A DNA stretch of 64,000 bases from Tanypteryx hageni. Taxonomy: Eukaryota; Arthropoda; Insecta; Odonata; Petaluridae. Positions within the stretch are counted from its first letter, which is position 1. Every line of letters begins with the position of its first letter. Both the position numbers and the translations under genes were made by a program. The DNA lies in contig CM054117.1 of assembly GCA_028673005.1 (NCBI GenBank), positions 34,444,561 to 34,508,560 of the forward strand, written 5' to 3'. This document shows, one piece after another, positions 1 to 12,884 of the stretch. The notes under the pieces were generated by a model that was not told the origin of the DNA, did no database searches, and was given only the letters and a program-made list of their open reading frames with translations.

Positions 1-219
1 TGAGGAGAGAGAGTATGATTAAAGATGTGTTAGAAGGAAAACTAGATGGGAAAAGGGAAAGAGGTAGGAAAAGGTATCAGCTGATAGACGATTTGAAAGG
101 GAAAGAGAGTTATCAAGATATGAAGAGGACAGCGGAATATAGGAGTATATGGAGAACCAGGTTTAACCATGAATAATCACGGACCTGTCTACGGACAGAC
201 TACCTATGATGATGATATA
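1..219 (+). mobile_element. 3' end of an RTE-like LINE
   Basis: An open frame runs from position 3 to a TAA at 174-176. It encodes a basic, Lys/Arg-rich tail containing IDDLKGKESYQDMKRTAE and ending IWRTRFNHE. This resembles the C-terminal end of RTE-like reverse transcriptases in arthropod genomes. A short 3' UTR follows and ends in TGATGATGATAT at about 208-219, the short tandem tail expected of RTE elements. Everything upstream lies outside the window, so only the tail is seen. The clade call rests on the tail motif alone. Confidence 0.55.
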
Positions 220-1207
220 GTCTAAGATCTGGAATGCCACAGAATATCGATTTTTGAATCACCGATTTATTTCCTAATCGATTATACTTAATAAAATAAT
301 CGACTATTATTAAAAATATATCTCACTCGAATAGTAGTAATATAATATTTATTCCTTCGTCATTAATTACCCATTTCTATCGACCTACAAACGCTGTCTA
401 TAGAACTCTGGATCCGCTGGACATGTTTCAATGACATTTTGTATTGGAGAGTTGTACTGACATTTGTCGACTGATTCCATTTTCCGTTAAAATCGGATTA
501 TAATAACGACCAGTTTACTGGAAGACCTTCATGTAGCTTACGATTTACTAATTTCAACTCTGGAAACATTGGACATATTTAGGTACATGAAATTTGGTGT
601 TACGAAGTTTTACTAAATTGTGAGTATCAATTGCATTTTTGGTTAAAATCGGACTACAATATTGACCACATTACATAAAGAATTTCATGCATTTTAAAAA
701 GTGTCTCAACTCGGAATTTTACTAAAATTTTTCGATCTCAAAGAATGCATTGGGAAACTCTTGTACTCTGACATGGAATACACCTTTCCATATATGATAC
801 TTTTTGTAAAAAACGACTGAAAACCTTGTTTCAACGACTGTGTGCCACGAGATTCTTTTCATCGTTAAAGGGTGCTGCATCTACAAATGAGTTGGAAACC
901 ATTGCATTAAATAGACCTTAAAGACTGGAAAATATTCGTTTTGTGTAGGAGGTAGCGAAATGCGCATCTCAATTCTTCAATATTTTAATTAGCCGTAGAA
1001 GTGAACCAATTTACCTAGTGACAGAGCCCTGCCGAGGGGGTGAGAAGGGAGTGCATCGCAAACGGTCGTATAGTTAAGCTGACGGAAGTTGTTAACGTTA
1101 ATTTTATCATATTTATTAGTTATATAACTTTTTTTGTACTCAACTTATTATTGTCCTACATATCTTGATAAATAATATTTATTAATAAAAGATCAAATTC
1201 TATTGCC

Positions 1208-1372
1208 GGTGGAGGTTTTCGGGTTTCGCTGCGTTGGCGGCATTTCTGGCTCTCGACGTTTCGCAGACATTGCAGTCTGCATCTTCATCTCCTGAAGATG
1301 CAGACTGCAATGTCTGCGAAACGTCGAGAGCCAGAAATGCCGCCAACGCAGCGAAACCCGAAAACCTCCACC
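1208..1372. repeat. Perfect 80-bp inverted repeat with 5-nt spacer
   Basis: Positions 1208-1287 are the exact reverse complement of 1293-1372, separated only by TCTCC (1288-1292). The palindrome is GC-richer than its AT-rich surroundings. The right arm carries a nested small hairpin (GCAGAC, loop, GTCTGC) preceded by CTGAAGA and followed by GAAAC. This same layout recurs at 40690 and 58118. No coding capacity is credible. It looks like a foldback element or two head-to-head copies of a small element end. Confidence 0.9.
1292..1325 (+). other. Hammerhead-like core motif, copy 1
   Basis: The order is CTGAAGA (1292-1298), T, stem GCAGAC (1300-1305), six-nt loop, stem GTCTGC (1312-1317), GAAAC (1318-1322), GTC. 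CUGANGA followed by a stem II hairpin and GAAA is the conserved core of hammerhead ribozymes. The extra T between CUGANGA and the stem is atypical, and stems I and III are not evident, so activity is not implied. Confidence 0.4.
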
Positions 1373-2113
1373 AGCATTCAGCAACGCTGCGAAAGCCTTC
1401 AGCTCAAATCAAATTCTATTGTTTATTATGTTATTAGTTATCAAAAAAATTGTTTTTAATCTCTATGAGAGAGTACGGAAACATTTCGAATCCAAACGCT
1501 AGAAGGTTTTGCCGTGGTATTGCCAATTAAGATTGCTTGTTCTGTAGTACGTTACTTCCTCTATAAAGAAAACTTTATGGAAACATCATTATTTTCTCTC
1601 GTAGACACGTCAAGATATAGAATATAAAGTTAATGATTGTGAATAGTGAAGTGCGATTTCGACTTCGAGCAATCGATGAATGACATACAGAGTGTAAACT
1701 ATAACTAAAACTTAAAGAGTAGGTGACAAATTTGAGCAAAATCAAAGTAAGAACTTCATGAATAAGGCCAACAAACTTACTCCTGCAATGTTAAATCATA
1801 AAATTCAAACCATAGAGGTCCAAAATCGTACAACACTTATATGCATTCAAAATTGATCAAATTTCGGACACTAATTAACACATTCATTCTAAGACACGTA
1901 TTTAAAGGCGCATTCACAAAACCTGCCATAAGGGCCTATTTCTGTAGGTACGGCACTTGTATTGTATTTTTCATCCGAATATTAATTTATGTGCTTAAAT
2001 GAGAAACATGAATACCTACGTATGCAACGTCATATTTCAGTAAGTTAAATTGTTTCTAGGTATTGAGCAGACTGAACGTAATTATCATGGACTTATATTT
2101 ACAATAATATTAC

Positions 2114-3883
2114 CTCTTTGTAACCGATTATTGGTGGATCCCTAAATCTCTCTATATCGGGATTACGTGCTTCCGCACCCAATGAACTCTCGTTGATGAT
2201 AGCCAGCTGAGCCACAATCCCATAAGTGGTGATAAGTATGAGCATCTTGCTAGGAGGAACATTTTTAGACAGGTAAGTATCGATACTGGATTTTTGTAAG
2301 GAAATTCTTCGTTCTGCCCTCTATGATAATTTAGAAGGTTTCTCAAGATAGGAGAAAAATGTGAACGATTTTCTTTTTCAGGATTTGGCATAGTCATTAA
2401 CCTGACGTCTATATAACTGGGAAGGGGTTACGTACAATAATTAACATTCAATTAAACACGCAGTCTCTGGTGCACACACACACATATATATATAAATTCG
2501 ACTTGAACGCATATTAGTATGTACGCCTGAAGTCAGTGTGGTAAACAATCCCGTGACTCCATCAAAAGGCTGCCAATAACTAAAGCTCGTGACGGCAACG
2601 AATTCGCAGGCTCTGAAACGAAAGTTAATTTTTCCATAGGACACGTTTTACTTAACGACATAAACTGATCATATCTTAATCGAATGAGATCATTTGCCTT
2701 AATGTGAATTATTATGATAATGCTCACCTTACTATCACACTGACGTTGCGGTCTGCATGCAAAGATATTTCATCTGCTGCCAGATAAGTTGAGAGATGGA
2801 AGCCGTGCTTGTCGAATTTGGCGCGGAGGTCATTAAGCAGCAATCCGAGGTAAATATCTGTCAAGGACTTTTATAAAGAAACTTATGAGAAAATGAATCT
2901 TGAAGTAAACTCACTGTCTCTTCTCTAACTCCCTTTTATAGTATGTTGCCAAAGTTAATATTATACATATGTAATTGAAGTAGCCTCAATACGAAAGGCA
3001 TGATTTAATTGGTATTCCTTATAAATTACTATTAATTTTAATATTACTGACGTATACATAGTTATAATATGTAATATTTGAGCATAGGAATTGAAGCACC
3101 TATACCTGTTTCAAAAATTATAAGTAATCTCTAAATACCAGACAAAACGTTTATAATAGATTAAGGAATACTAGGCGCCCTGCCCGTACGATCTACGTGT
3201 GTCAGACCCACCCTTCACACGCTCCAGCGACCTCAGCTCTAGGCGCCTCACATTCCACTAAGCTGAGATAAATTTTTGGAACTCCTTTTATCAAGATATT
3301 TTCTTGTTCAGAAAGATTTTTCCCCTACGCTTCTTTTTCGAAATATTAATTTCCAGACACCTAAAGCGTCCGCCATTTTGTTTCAAAGTTCCGAAAGTCT
3401 ACTAGCTGGTAAAAAAATGGTGTTCACCGCAATTCTGCGAGATAAATATCGTAGTTTTTGAGATACTGAAGAGGACATTTGACCTACGGACTGATAATTA
3501 GGACATAATTTTTATGATTTGAAATAAAATTAATAACTTGCTGATTATATTAGTTTCAGAAATTGTTTTCTATACATTATTTCCAGTATTTTATAAATAG
3601 ATGTTTCATATTTAATCATAAGAAGGAATTATTGCGTGAATGAAGATGAAAATGTTTTCGTTAGTTCGAGAGAAAATTAAAAAGAAACAAAGAGTTCTAG
3701 TATCTATTTCGTTTATACTATGAATCCAATTTATAAATGAGATAAACTGATCTTTTTGTTTATTACCTTTTCTTCTGCCTTTGGCGTAACCCAGTCAACT
3801 ACTAATCCGTGGAATCCGTGTTTCTGATTAATTGCAACAGCGCTACTGACATAAATTGGCCATTCAAAACTCGTCTTTGGTAT
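2114..3883 (-). pseudogene. Chitinase-like (GH18) gene copy A, exons 4-7 only
   Basis: Four exons align without gaps to the intact gene at 34500-39555. Exon 4 is 3767-3883, exon 5 is 2728-2867, exon 6 is 2525-2612 and exon 7 is 2114-2293. Lengths are identical to the intact gene (117, 140, 88 and 180 nt) and all four reading frames are open. The GH18 active-site strand reads FHGLVVDWVTP, so the catalytic Glu is absent. Exon 7's expected acceptor is AA instead of AG; the next AG would give a stop within a few codons. Exons 1-3 are missing: sequence matching the intact gene's intron 3 gives way near 4.1 kb, and sequence matching its 5' flank resumes near 4.25 kb. Exons 8-9 are not seen and could lie left of the window. 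Most likely a decayed paralogue. Confidence 0.85.
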
Positions 3884-5048
3884 CTGTAAAAAATAATACA
3901 ACATGGCAGCTGAGAAATGGGCAAAGTGAGATTTAATACAGACGTATCTTATGCCCTTTGTAATAAATATTAATTATTGTGGACAATTAAAATGAAAACG
4001 AGAAATCATGAATCATGAAATGTATTCATAATAATTTTTGTACTTTACCATACTAATACATCTAAACATAAAATTTAATTTTTACAAGGCTATTACGTAG
4101 GAATTCCTTTTACAACGACGAATTTCTCTGAGAACCACTTGTCTAGATATCTCTTTTCCCTTTCCATCATCAGCACTCATGACATGCAAGGCACTAATAC
4201 GTTATTATCTGTTCGCAAGTATTTTGATAATTATTTTATGAAATTGCGGAGCATTTTTAATTATTAAAGCACGTCTACTATAGCATCTTTGAATAATTAA
4301 ATTGATCATATAGGTCCGAATTATAGGTTTTTCGTTTTTCTGAGAAATATTTAGTATTTCAGTTACAGTTCTTCGATTAGATCATTGTATGCTATAAAAT
4401 AAGCCATTGCATTCTATATGTCTGTTTCTTTGTGTGAGTGATTTCACGCTTATTCACACTATTTCCCAGGGCTCGCATGACGAACAGAATCTATGGTAAA
4501 ATAAAAGACAAAAAGAAACAATATTATTTTTTAAATAAAACATTGGAACTGTATCCTTAGCAGCCGTACATCATTTAACTGAAGCTAAATATATTTTAAT
4601 TATAAAATTTGCCATAGTCTCTATAATAAGTTGGTTTTATATGTGTAAAAAGCGTCGACTAAGAATATTATAACCATTGCAAATTCCTATCAGGTGAAGT
4701 ACGTGTCATCTATGCACATATCCGACAAATGTATAGTAACACGACATGAGCTGTAAATACTAAAAAAAAATTCGGTTTCAATCGTGTCGAAAATAATAAT
4801 GGACGTAAAATAAATGTCACATGATACTGTGATATACACTGCCAATATATGATAGATATCGCCCTTTCTTCTTCGGTGTACAGAGGCGGTCACTTTTGGC
4901 TTTGAATGACTTGTGACTCAATTGAGACTGTTATCATCAAGGCCGGCGTGATGGGGTATGGCAACTATGCTACGCATTGTGACCCCATAATGCGTGTGTC
5001 TTATTATTCGCCGTTGCCCCAGTCCATCGAATACGGATGAGTAAGCTG

Positions 5049-5077
5049 TGAGAGAGTGAGAGAGAGAGAGAGAGAGT
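5049..5077. repeat. GA-rich microsatellite
   Basis: A run of GA/AG dinucleotides with small interruptions. It lies in the 5'-flanking block that is also present, with a shorter GA run, near 47.40 kb in the paralogous half. Confidence 0.8.
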
Positions 5078-5447
5078 GGGGGTCAGATTTCAACACGAAA
5101 ATCAGTAGCACTGCCTGCCTCAACTTTATACATACCCCACCAACCGATAATAATTGGCGACACTTGGGTTCTCTCCCTCCTATTACGCTAAATTTGCGAG
5201 TTTGACACACTTTGTGACGATCCTCCGCCAGTCGGTTAGCTCGTGCGTGGGTTCCGGTAGAAACCGACACTCTCCAAAAAAAGAAAAATAACCTTTGGGC
5301 ACCAGTGCCGGTAATAAGTCCTGAAGCTCCACCCCCACTCGGAAAAAGAAAGAAAACGAAGGAACGCAAACTTCAATAACGAAAAGAATCACTCCTAACT
5401 TAGGGCAGGTCACGACCCTACTCACGGCAACCTCTCCGCAGCGGAAT

Positions 5448-5480
5448 CCCCCCCTTGTGTGTGTGCGTGCGTGTGCGTGT
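5448..5480. repeat. GT-rich microsatellite at 3' end of the Tx1-like LINE
   Basis: TGTGTGTGTGCGTGCGTGTGCGTGT, which directly abuts the ATTATTATTATTT tail of the minus-strand LINE. A related GT/GTGC array sits at the other end of the element (11911-11978), so the element appears to lie inside one microsatellite. Confidence 0.8.
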
Positions 5481-5764
5481 ATTATTATTATTTATCACTG
5501 GAGTCGGGGAGATTTTATGCTCTTACCGTCACCTTATTTATTTAATCATTGTCTTTGATTCATTTATTCATTCATTTATTTATTTTAAAATCATTTTATA
5601 TTTCGATGACAGCTCTCGGAACTGGGAGGCAAGCACTGGGTGGGCCCCGCCAAAGGGGCTGCAACACCGATCTTGGGGCCCATGTTCCACTGCATATTGC
5701 CTTCTTCCCCCTTTATATTCATCCAGCTTAATATTTCGTCTCCTTTTCAAGACTTGTTCATATT

Positions 5765-8700
5765 TTATGCAAGGTCTGTGTGAAGAGTGAGACCATCTCC
5801 GTTGATGCTGCAGAGTACATTCCTATGTGACCATATGTTCTTGAATGCTTCTTCTTGGCCCATTACCACGCTGTGTTGGTACTCATTTCTCAATCTTCTG
5901 TCTAGTGTACGTTTCAAATATTCGGGGAGCTCAAGGGTTGTTACTTTACCTCTGAAATACAACGTCATCCGTTTATAAGTTGTCGCCTTTGCTAAGGTTA
6001 TTAGGTAGTTGGAAAGTTTTATTTCGACATCCTTATCCCATTTTTGTTTCGCTAATCCCGAATAGAGATCTTGGGGATAGATGGTACATCTTCCAGTTAG
6101 CGCTTTAACATAAGTTGTGACGGTATTCCATATTGATTGAACCTTTCTACATTAAAATATTAAATGCCACGTGTCTCCCACTTGGCCCGGACACCATGGG
6201 CAAGTTCTACTTTCGAGTACGCCTATGATGCGGAGGAAGACGGCGTCTGCCACTTTTCCATAGGCTACTCTCCACGCTATATCTGCATCGTGGCCAAAAG
6301 TCGGTAAAGCTCTTATTTCTTGCCAGTGGACTTTGTCCTCAGTAATCCCTCCTTTCATGGCCATGCACCTCCTCTCCGCATGTACAGAAGTTCGTGATAT
6401 GCCCATTTTTTCTTTATAGGTAGAGGAATGAAACTTTTAACTCTCACACTCCTGATTTGAAAATCTGGGCACGGGTTGGGTGGCGGCCATCCTGTTGGGA
6501 ATGGACGCCCGTTTTCTTCTTCGTATGTATGATCCGCAATCTTCGGGTTAAGTATCGACCAGGCCTTCAAGATGGAGTTGTAAAACGGGCCAATGGTTCT
6601 ACTGTAGCAAGGGTTTTGTTGCGAGAGAAATATTCCAAATACCTGATCTTGTCGTCTATATCTTTTGAGTATTTTGGCTGCAAAGATTCTCCAAGGGCTT
6701 TCATGTTCACCGAAAAGCAGACGCTGACAAAATAGGAACCTGAATGCCAACATTTTATCTTCCAAGCTTACAAGGGAGAGGCCCCCTTCTTTAATAGGCG
6801 TTGTTAAAACTCTTCCATCAGTCCAATGCTTCCCACGCTACCACAGAAACCTCACGAGTCTCGCTTGAAGGCGCCTAAGGAACTGCGAGGATGGAGTGAA
6901 GCACTGTAAAATGTGCCATATCTTGGGGGCAATGAATTGATTAATGGCTAGTGCTCGTGCTCTCAGTGGCAGTGGACCTAATCTTGGCTTCCAGATTTGG
7001 AGGGCTTCTGAGATTCTGTTGTTTATTTCTTCGTTGTTGGCATGGTGGACTACACGGCTGTCATTACCAACAATGACCCCTAAATATTTGGTGGTATCTT
7101 GCGTCCAAGAAAAACCCAGCGGTCTATCTGTTCTCCCTTTCCACCTGCCTACCCAAAGACCTTTGCTTTTCAGGGTGTTCAGGGATGCACCGGATACGCG
7201 CGAGAAATCCCTGAAGCATGAAGCTACTCGTTCGAAGTCCTCATTGCTGGTGATGAAGACGGAAACATCATCTGCGTAGGCACTAACAACGAGTGTATTT
7301 ACGGACGGGTTCGGTAGGGGGAGGCCCCTTGTTCTGCGCTTGAGCATGCCGATGAGTGGTTCTAGGGAAAGAGAATATAACTGCCCTGAATGTGGGCAGC
7401 CCTGCTTGATGCCTCTCTTGACGGGTATCGGGCTGGTAAGGGTGCTAGCTACGCGCACGTGATACCGAGCTTCATGGTATAGTGTCTTCAGGTAATCGAT
7501 GAACGTATTTCCGAACCCCATTCTTCCTAATGTCATGTAAAGGTAATTGTGATCTACCTTATCGAACGCTTTTCGTTGGTCTAGGAAGAGCACTGCGAGA
7601 GGGTCGTTGGCACTGTTGGTGGTGTTGATGACATCTCTGACGAGGCTTATGTTGTCAAAAATAGTGCGACCGGGTACACAGTAATTTGCTCAGGTGAGAC
7701 AAGAGAGGCTATGACGACGGATAGTCTTTCAGACATGGCTTTTGCAATAATTTTATAGTCTACGTTTAGTAGTGAGAGTGGTCTCCAGTCGTCTATAGTT
7801 TTCGGGTCACCGCATTTAGGCATAAGGGCGATGACCGCTTCGAGATTGAACGTGGTAGGCGCCCTGTGAAGAAACTGGCCTCGACCATCCGCTGGAAGGG
7901 TATTTTCAGTGAACCCCACAACTTTAAATATAGCTCGGCTGTCAATCCGTCCATTCCTGGCGCTTTATTCCTCGCAAGTTTTTTTAAAGCGTTGCTGAGG
8001 TCTTCGGCGCGGAGCGGTGAATCGAGGATAAGTTTTTCACTTTCTGAGAGCGTGAGTACTTCATCAAGGATGTCGTCTTCTTCTGGCGGCACATCTGACT
8101 CTTCCTCTGTAGGAGGGCCATATATTTTTAGAAAGTGTTTTCTAACAATAGCTCGTAGTTCTATGGGTTCAGTCACTATTTGCCCATCTATCTCCAGTTT
8201 GGTAAGTGGTTTTGGGAGGGTTCTTCTGGCCCATGCGGCGAGATGCTCCAGTGCAGGAGAATTGTTTTCGACCAGTTTCTCCCATCCTATCCGTGCCAGT
8301 AGAGTTTGTGACTCCAGAGCTTTGGAGGTTAGGTACGTATCATCCTCAAGCATGCTCATACATCTTGCATATTTTAAGGCATAGTCTTTAATCTCTTCCT
8401 TGATTAATTCCCATTTTCCGACAGGATCACTGATAGTATTGGTTTCATTTGCAATAATGTCAATGATGGTGCGAGTGTTTTTAATAAAGTTTTGCGAGTT
8501 CAGGAGAGCATTGTTGAACCGCCAGTAGGGCGCGCGCCTAACTTTTGCGTTTAGTGTAAGACTCATTGCGAGCGCTCTGTGATCTGAGAAAGAGTTAATT
8601 AATTTCATGTTTTTAACATTTACAAGAAGATTATCTGACACATAGAATCTATCTAATCTAGCCAAAGCATCGTTTGGTTGTTTGGTATTAGGGAAAGTAA

Positions 8701-9315
8701 ATCCGGAGGTTGCAGAGCCTTTTTCTTCCCATGCGTCATGTAAATTGAGGGATGTAATGAGATAACGTAACGCTTCCGCAACTCTTGGGTTTCGTTCAAT
8801 CCCTGATTTTCGATCCTTGGTGGGATTTAACGTAACGTTGAAATCACCACCGATGATTATTCTGGTTCTTGAGTCAGAGGTGGATAGCACGTTAGCAACG
8901 TGTCTCTTAATATTTTCAATAGCTCGTATTGCATTTTCTTGAGCGTGCGACCCGTAGTATGATATTATTAGCAGTGTCATACTGGGGGAATCATTAAATG
9001 TAAATGTTGTTTGCTGCACATGTCCTGGAACTAGCACCGTCGAGTGGCTTTTGGTGATGTTTAGACTCTTTTTGTATCCTATAATTGTACCCGTGTGGTG
9101 CGAAGTGGTGGGTTGAACACAAAGTCATACCTTGACTGAACGGAAAGGAAAGCGGCCTCGTTTGTGTTGGACTCTTGTACTAGTATTATGTCCGGCGACC
9201 ATTTTTGTAAAAACAATTCAAAGAGCGCCCATTTCCTTACACTCTGGATGGATTTTACATTTAGAGTCATGAGCAATAAGTCAGCCATTATGGGTATTAA
9301 TGATGTTAACCACAA
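5765..9315 (-). pseudogene. Tx1-like ORF2: endonuclease and reverse transcriptase, frameshifted
   Basis: Reading from 9315 downward: endonuclease start MADLLLMTLNVKSIQ with QESN; after a frameshift near 9080, endonuclease motifs IIIGGDFNVTLNP and SFSDHRALAMS. RT begins with KAPGMDGLTAELY. It continues in a second frame from about 7919 (DWRPLSLLNVDYKIIAKA) and a third from 7593 (LDQRKAFDKVDHNYL, then AYADDVSVF). Later blocks at 6765-6355 and 6406-6152 carry C-terminal sequence, ending in a CPWC...H zinc motif. At least four frame changes are needed. The enzyme would nick target DNA and reverse-transcribe the element's RNA; this copy cannot. Confidence 0.85.
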
Positions 9316-9421
9316 ACAATTCGTAGGCGTGTATATAAGGAAGAGTTGAAAAATGAATTATAAAAGAAAGAAGAGGATGGGTTCTTGAATGGATAAATGC
9401 GGTTCTTTCTCTGCCCTTCAA

Positions 9422-11729
9422 TCACTGAGTTTCAAGAATGGACTGCGAAATTGCTTCTGCGAGCCTGGACACGCGCATTCGTAAGGCTGTTTCTTTGATT
9501 GCCTTACGGTGATGAATTTCGTTCAGCGTAGCGCTTAGCGCTTCTTTGTCGACGGAATATTCCGCCGCTTTAGCTGCCGGGTTTTTGATTCCTTTGGTTT
9601 CCGAGAGAAATTTACTCAATACCGGAAAAGATATACTTGTGAATCCAGGGTTTTCACGGTAAAAGTTTAGTAGCGGCGTCATTCCTTGTCGATCTTTTTC
9701 TTGTTTCCGAGGATTTTTCTTTACGGCACCTTTTTTCCGTTCCGGAGAGTGTAAGGAGGGTTCAATATCACTGCCACTTGCTTCGGTTTGTTTTCTCTTA
9801 CCTTGAAGCATTTCCGCATTAAACAGGGTTGACGGTGAGGGGTTTGCGGGTGATACGAGAGAGGTAGTGGGGGTTGGTAGTAGTGGAGGGGAGGTGGAGG
9901 TATGTGGAAGGATAGCCTCAAAGTCGAGGGACTGTGTGAGGGAGGGTGGGGGGGAGGGAGTGGGTTGGGCTCCCGCTCTTGGGTCTGCGAATGCCGGTGG
10001 AGGTGGGGTAGGAGGGTCTGCCTTTTTTGTTATCGAAGGATCAGTAGGATGGGGGAGAGGTATGGGAGGATCGGGAATGTTTGCTATTTCACTTTGAGTG
10101 GTGTTTTTATCTACTTGACGAGTGTTGAGGGGGCAATCCGCTGATATATGTCCTTCTCTGTGGCATTTATAGCACGTATTGTTTCGAAGCAGAAGAATAT
10201 TCTGTGAGGACTTCTGTCAAAATTGACTACCAGAGATTCGGGAAAGACGACGCCGTCCCTGGGGACTATATAGACATGTCTCCGCCATAATACCGGATTA
10301 ACATATCCGGGATGCCCTTTGAGATCTAGTGTGTGGGTGATAATAGGGCTTACGATTGTGGCCGCTTGGGAAATGATGTCCAAAAGGTCTGCATCGGAGA
10401 ATTCTGGTGGAATATGCGAAACCATAAGTTTCCTCGCTTTGTTTATCATTCTCCTGGCAGTTATAAATTCGCCTTTGATTGTGATGCCTCCGTGCTCCTT
10501 CATGAATAGATCGAGGGTTTCTTCGTTTTTAAGATATATACATATTCTGTTTCCAGAAAGTCGTGTTATGCTTGTTACTGCATCTTTTCCCATAAGATCG
10601 TCCATAGGAGCTACATAGTCAACTAGCGGGTTTGAAGATATGGATTGTAATATTACACCCAGTTTTTTATTCGGACCAGTTGGGAGAGGGTGGTTATTCT
10701 TCAGGATGAAATTGAAGACGTTTTGTGGCGTTGAGTACGATTCTGCAGTGACGACATTGCGCGTTGTGGGGTGAGTTTGACAGCTCGCAACACTAGCATA
10801 ACTCACCGGAGCATTCCTCGTATTGGCTATATACGTTCTTTGCGTGTGTATGGCATTTGGCTCTATCTCATTTGACGAGCCGTGTTGAGTTATGCCTGGT
10901 GTTGATGGAAGTAAGGGAGCAGTTTTTCTTGATGGGGATGGGGGAGGGGGGGACGGTGAGTGTTGACTGTTTTGCGTGTCCGTCATGGGCAGAGGGGAGA
11001 GGGAAGGGGAAGGAGAGAGAGCATGAGTTGGCCACTTAGATGTTGACGGCAACCTCCCGGCTGATGGGTAATTGTTCCACACACGTGCGTCTTTTCCAGA
11101 GGAAGGCATAGGGTGAAATCTTGTAGATGAGTGAAATAAGTCGGAGAAAGCTCTTTTCTGGGGTGTTTGCTCAACGTGAGAGGAGGGCAGTGACTTTGTG
11201 GACGACGATAAATCGCTATTAAGAATGACACTCGTTGGCGATTCTATAACTACTTTGCCCCTATTTCGAATAATGGAAAATGTATCAGTAGTATTGCTGA
11301 AATCCTCTATCCTCGCTGTATTTAGGCTACTATGGGAAAGTGATAAGCACTTGCGAAAGGATTTCATATATGAGTTTGATGTTTTGGGAGATAATTTGCC
11401 TTCAGATTGCATTGGGGCACATTTTCTGTAAAAGCTATTTTCTGTTCTGCTGTAATCGTTGGATAACACGCGTTGGGGGGTTGTTCCCGAACAAAATCAG
11501 TTCCACTTACGTTGCCGAGGGAAGCACTTTCTTCATTACGGGTCGATATTTGAGTAGAATCTGTGATGATGGGTGATGCACATCTAGTATGTGATGCGGT
11601 AATGATGTCCTTGGTGGGGCTAGGCACTGGACTTCGAGCGGTTGTGCAGTATTCCGCCGCGTCCGACCGGGAGGGAGCCCGGGCGGCGGGAAGAAACGGT
11701 GACTCACTCAAAGTTCCGTTTAACACCAA
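9422..11729 (-). pseudogene. Tx1-like ORF1 (gag-like, CCHC knuckle), frameshifted
   Basis: The nucleic-acid-binding ORF1 is spread over three frames: 11729-11364, 11469-10111, and about 10200-9422. The central part contains an RRM-like stretch (VTSITRLSGNRICIYLK). The knuckle CYKCHREGHISADC fits CX2CX4HX4C and lies just after the second frame change, near 10190. Proline/serine-rich linkers flank it, and a basic helical tail ends at TQ*. It precedes ORF2 by about 110 nt. It would package the element RNA; the frameshifts make it non-functional. Confidence 0.75.
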
Positions 11730-11910
11730 CGTATGAAAACGCAGATATAAATTAAACTAGGCGACACTTGATGAAGCTGAGAACACCACTCGACGCAGGA
11801 GATATTCACGCGTCGACTCGTATAAGATAAATCACGTTAAGCGAAAAAATACTCACACTTCTGAGGAAAAACACGAGAGCGAAACTTGGTCGCGTCTAAC
11901 CGCCTTGAAC

Positions 11911-11978
11911 TTCAGTGTGTGTGTGTGTGCGTGTGTGCGTGCGTGCGTGCATGCGTGCATGCATGCATGTATGTATGT
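11911..11978. repeat. GT/GTGC/ATGC/ATGT compound microsatellite
   Basis: GTGTGTGTGTGTGC grades into GTGC, then CATG and ATGT units. It abuts the 5' end of the Tx1-like LINE and pairs with the GT array at 5448-5480. Confidence 0.85.
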
Positions 11979-12044
11979 ATGCCCAGTCAATTCGTCTCTC
12001 TTACAGCACAAATGGGTATCTCAGAGGTAGTGCAATGAATATCC

Positions 12045-12235
12045 GGGGAGGGAGGAGGGAAACCCGGTGCCGGCATTTGCCTGCTCTTACGAAGAACACC
12101 AGGGGGGGGCAACGGCTTAACGACCCTTCCGAAGGACGGAACAGCTGAATTTGCGCGGTCTCCTCAAACTACGCAAACAGGGGGCCGTGTGACCTTGAGA
12201 AAAATCCTACTCGCGCAGGATTCGTACCCGTTGAC
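12045..12235 (-). mobile_element. tRNA-derived SINE, copy 1
   Basis: Shares GGCATTTGCCTGCTCTTACG and TTCCGAAGGACGGA with the better-preserved copies at 24.5 and 53.9 kb, in the same orientation. On the minus strand, GGTACGAATCC (12218-12228) matches the Pol III B box with one mismatch. The body follows toward lower coordinates. Copy 1 is more diverged than the other two. Confidence 0.6.
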
Positions 12236-12884
12236 TTTGTCAGCATTCCCATCCGCCGCTCAAAAAAGCGAAACTGGATGAAATACGATACGTGATCGTT
12301 CACACTTCGCAAATTTTACCTTTCGATTTAGTATTTTCAAATCTCCACTCTTATAGTTTTGTTTAGTCCTTCATCAAAGAAGCAATCTTCTGCTACTACG
12401 ATGAGCAATCTGGGATTAATCTGGTTAGTGGTTGAACTTGTAAAGTAAGATACAAATAACAAATAGCATAATACTGTTTTCATATATCATGCCTACGCCA
12501 TCGTCTCTTTTTACTTTAATCGCCGCAGGTTTTATGATAGGTAACATAAAGACGTACAGTCATATATAGATTTTGACGTAGTATGACATTACAACTCGAA
12601 TGGTGAATATTTAAAATTCTGAGGTTTGCATTCAATCGGAGATTTCTTCCACATCATCGTTTCTGAATGACATCTAAACTTCATATTTGCGTATATTTTA
12701 TTAACACGCCGCGGATTCGGAATTGCAAAAATATTATTTGAATAGCTAATGTAATTACCAAAAATTATAGGGTGCAAATGTAATACCTACAGTTTCTGTC
12801 TCTCTCCCCTTCTGTACCTTCCTCTTATCTCATAAATGTTCCTATTTATATCCCTCCCTCTTCCTTTTACTTTTTTGAGATAGA

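Larger units (their letters stand above)
5481..11908 (-). mobile_element. Tx1-like LINE (L1 group), degraded, in a GT microsatellite
   Basis: This is a two-ORF non-LTR retrotransposon about 6.4 kb long. On its own strand it reads ORF1 with a CCHC knuckle (11729-9422), then an apurinic-like endonuclease, a reverse transcriptase and a C-terminal zinc motif (9315 to about 5765), ending in an AAT-repeat tail. RT features such as IKQGCPHSGQLYSLSLEPL, AYADDV and KGLWVGRW resemble the Tx1 clade. Several frameshifts show it is dead. Both ends abut GT-rich repeats, in line with known microsatellite-targeting Tx1 families. No equivalent insertion is present in the paralogous block at 47.2-47.8 kb. Confidence 0.8.

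Noticed and set aside
5455..5790. Plus-strand open frame beginning with a Cys-Val repeat
   Set aside because: It starts inside a GT microsatellite and runs into the 3' end of a minus-strand LINE.
7866..8384. 172-codon plus-strand open frame
   Set aside because: It is antisense to the Tx1-like ORF2 and has no independent coding features.
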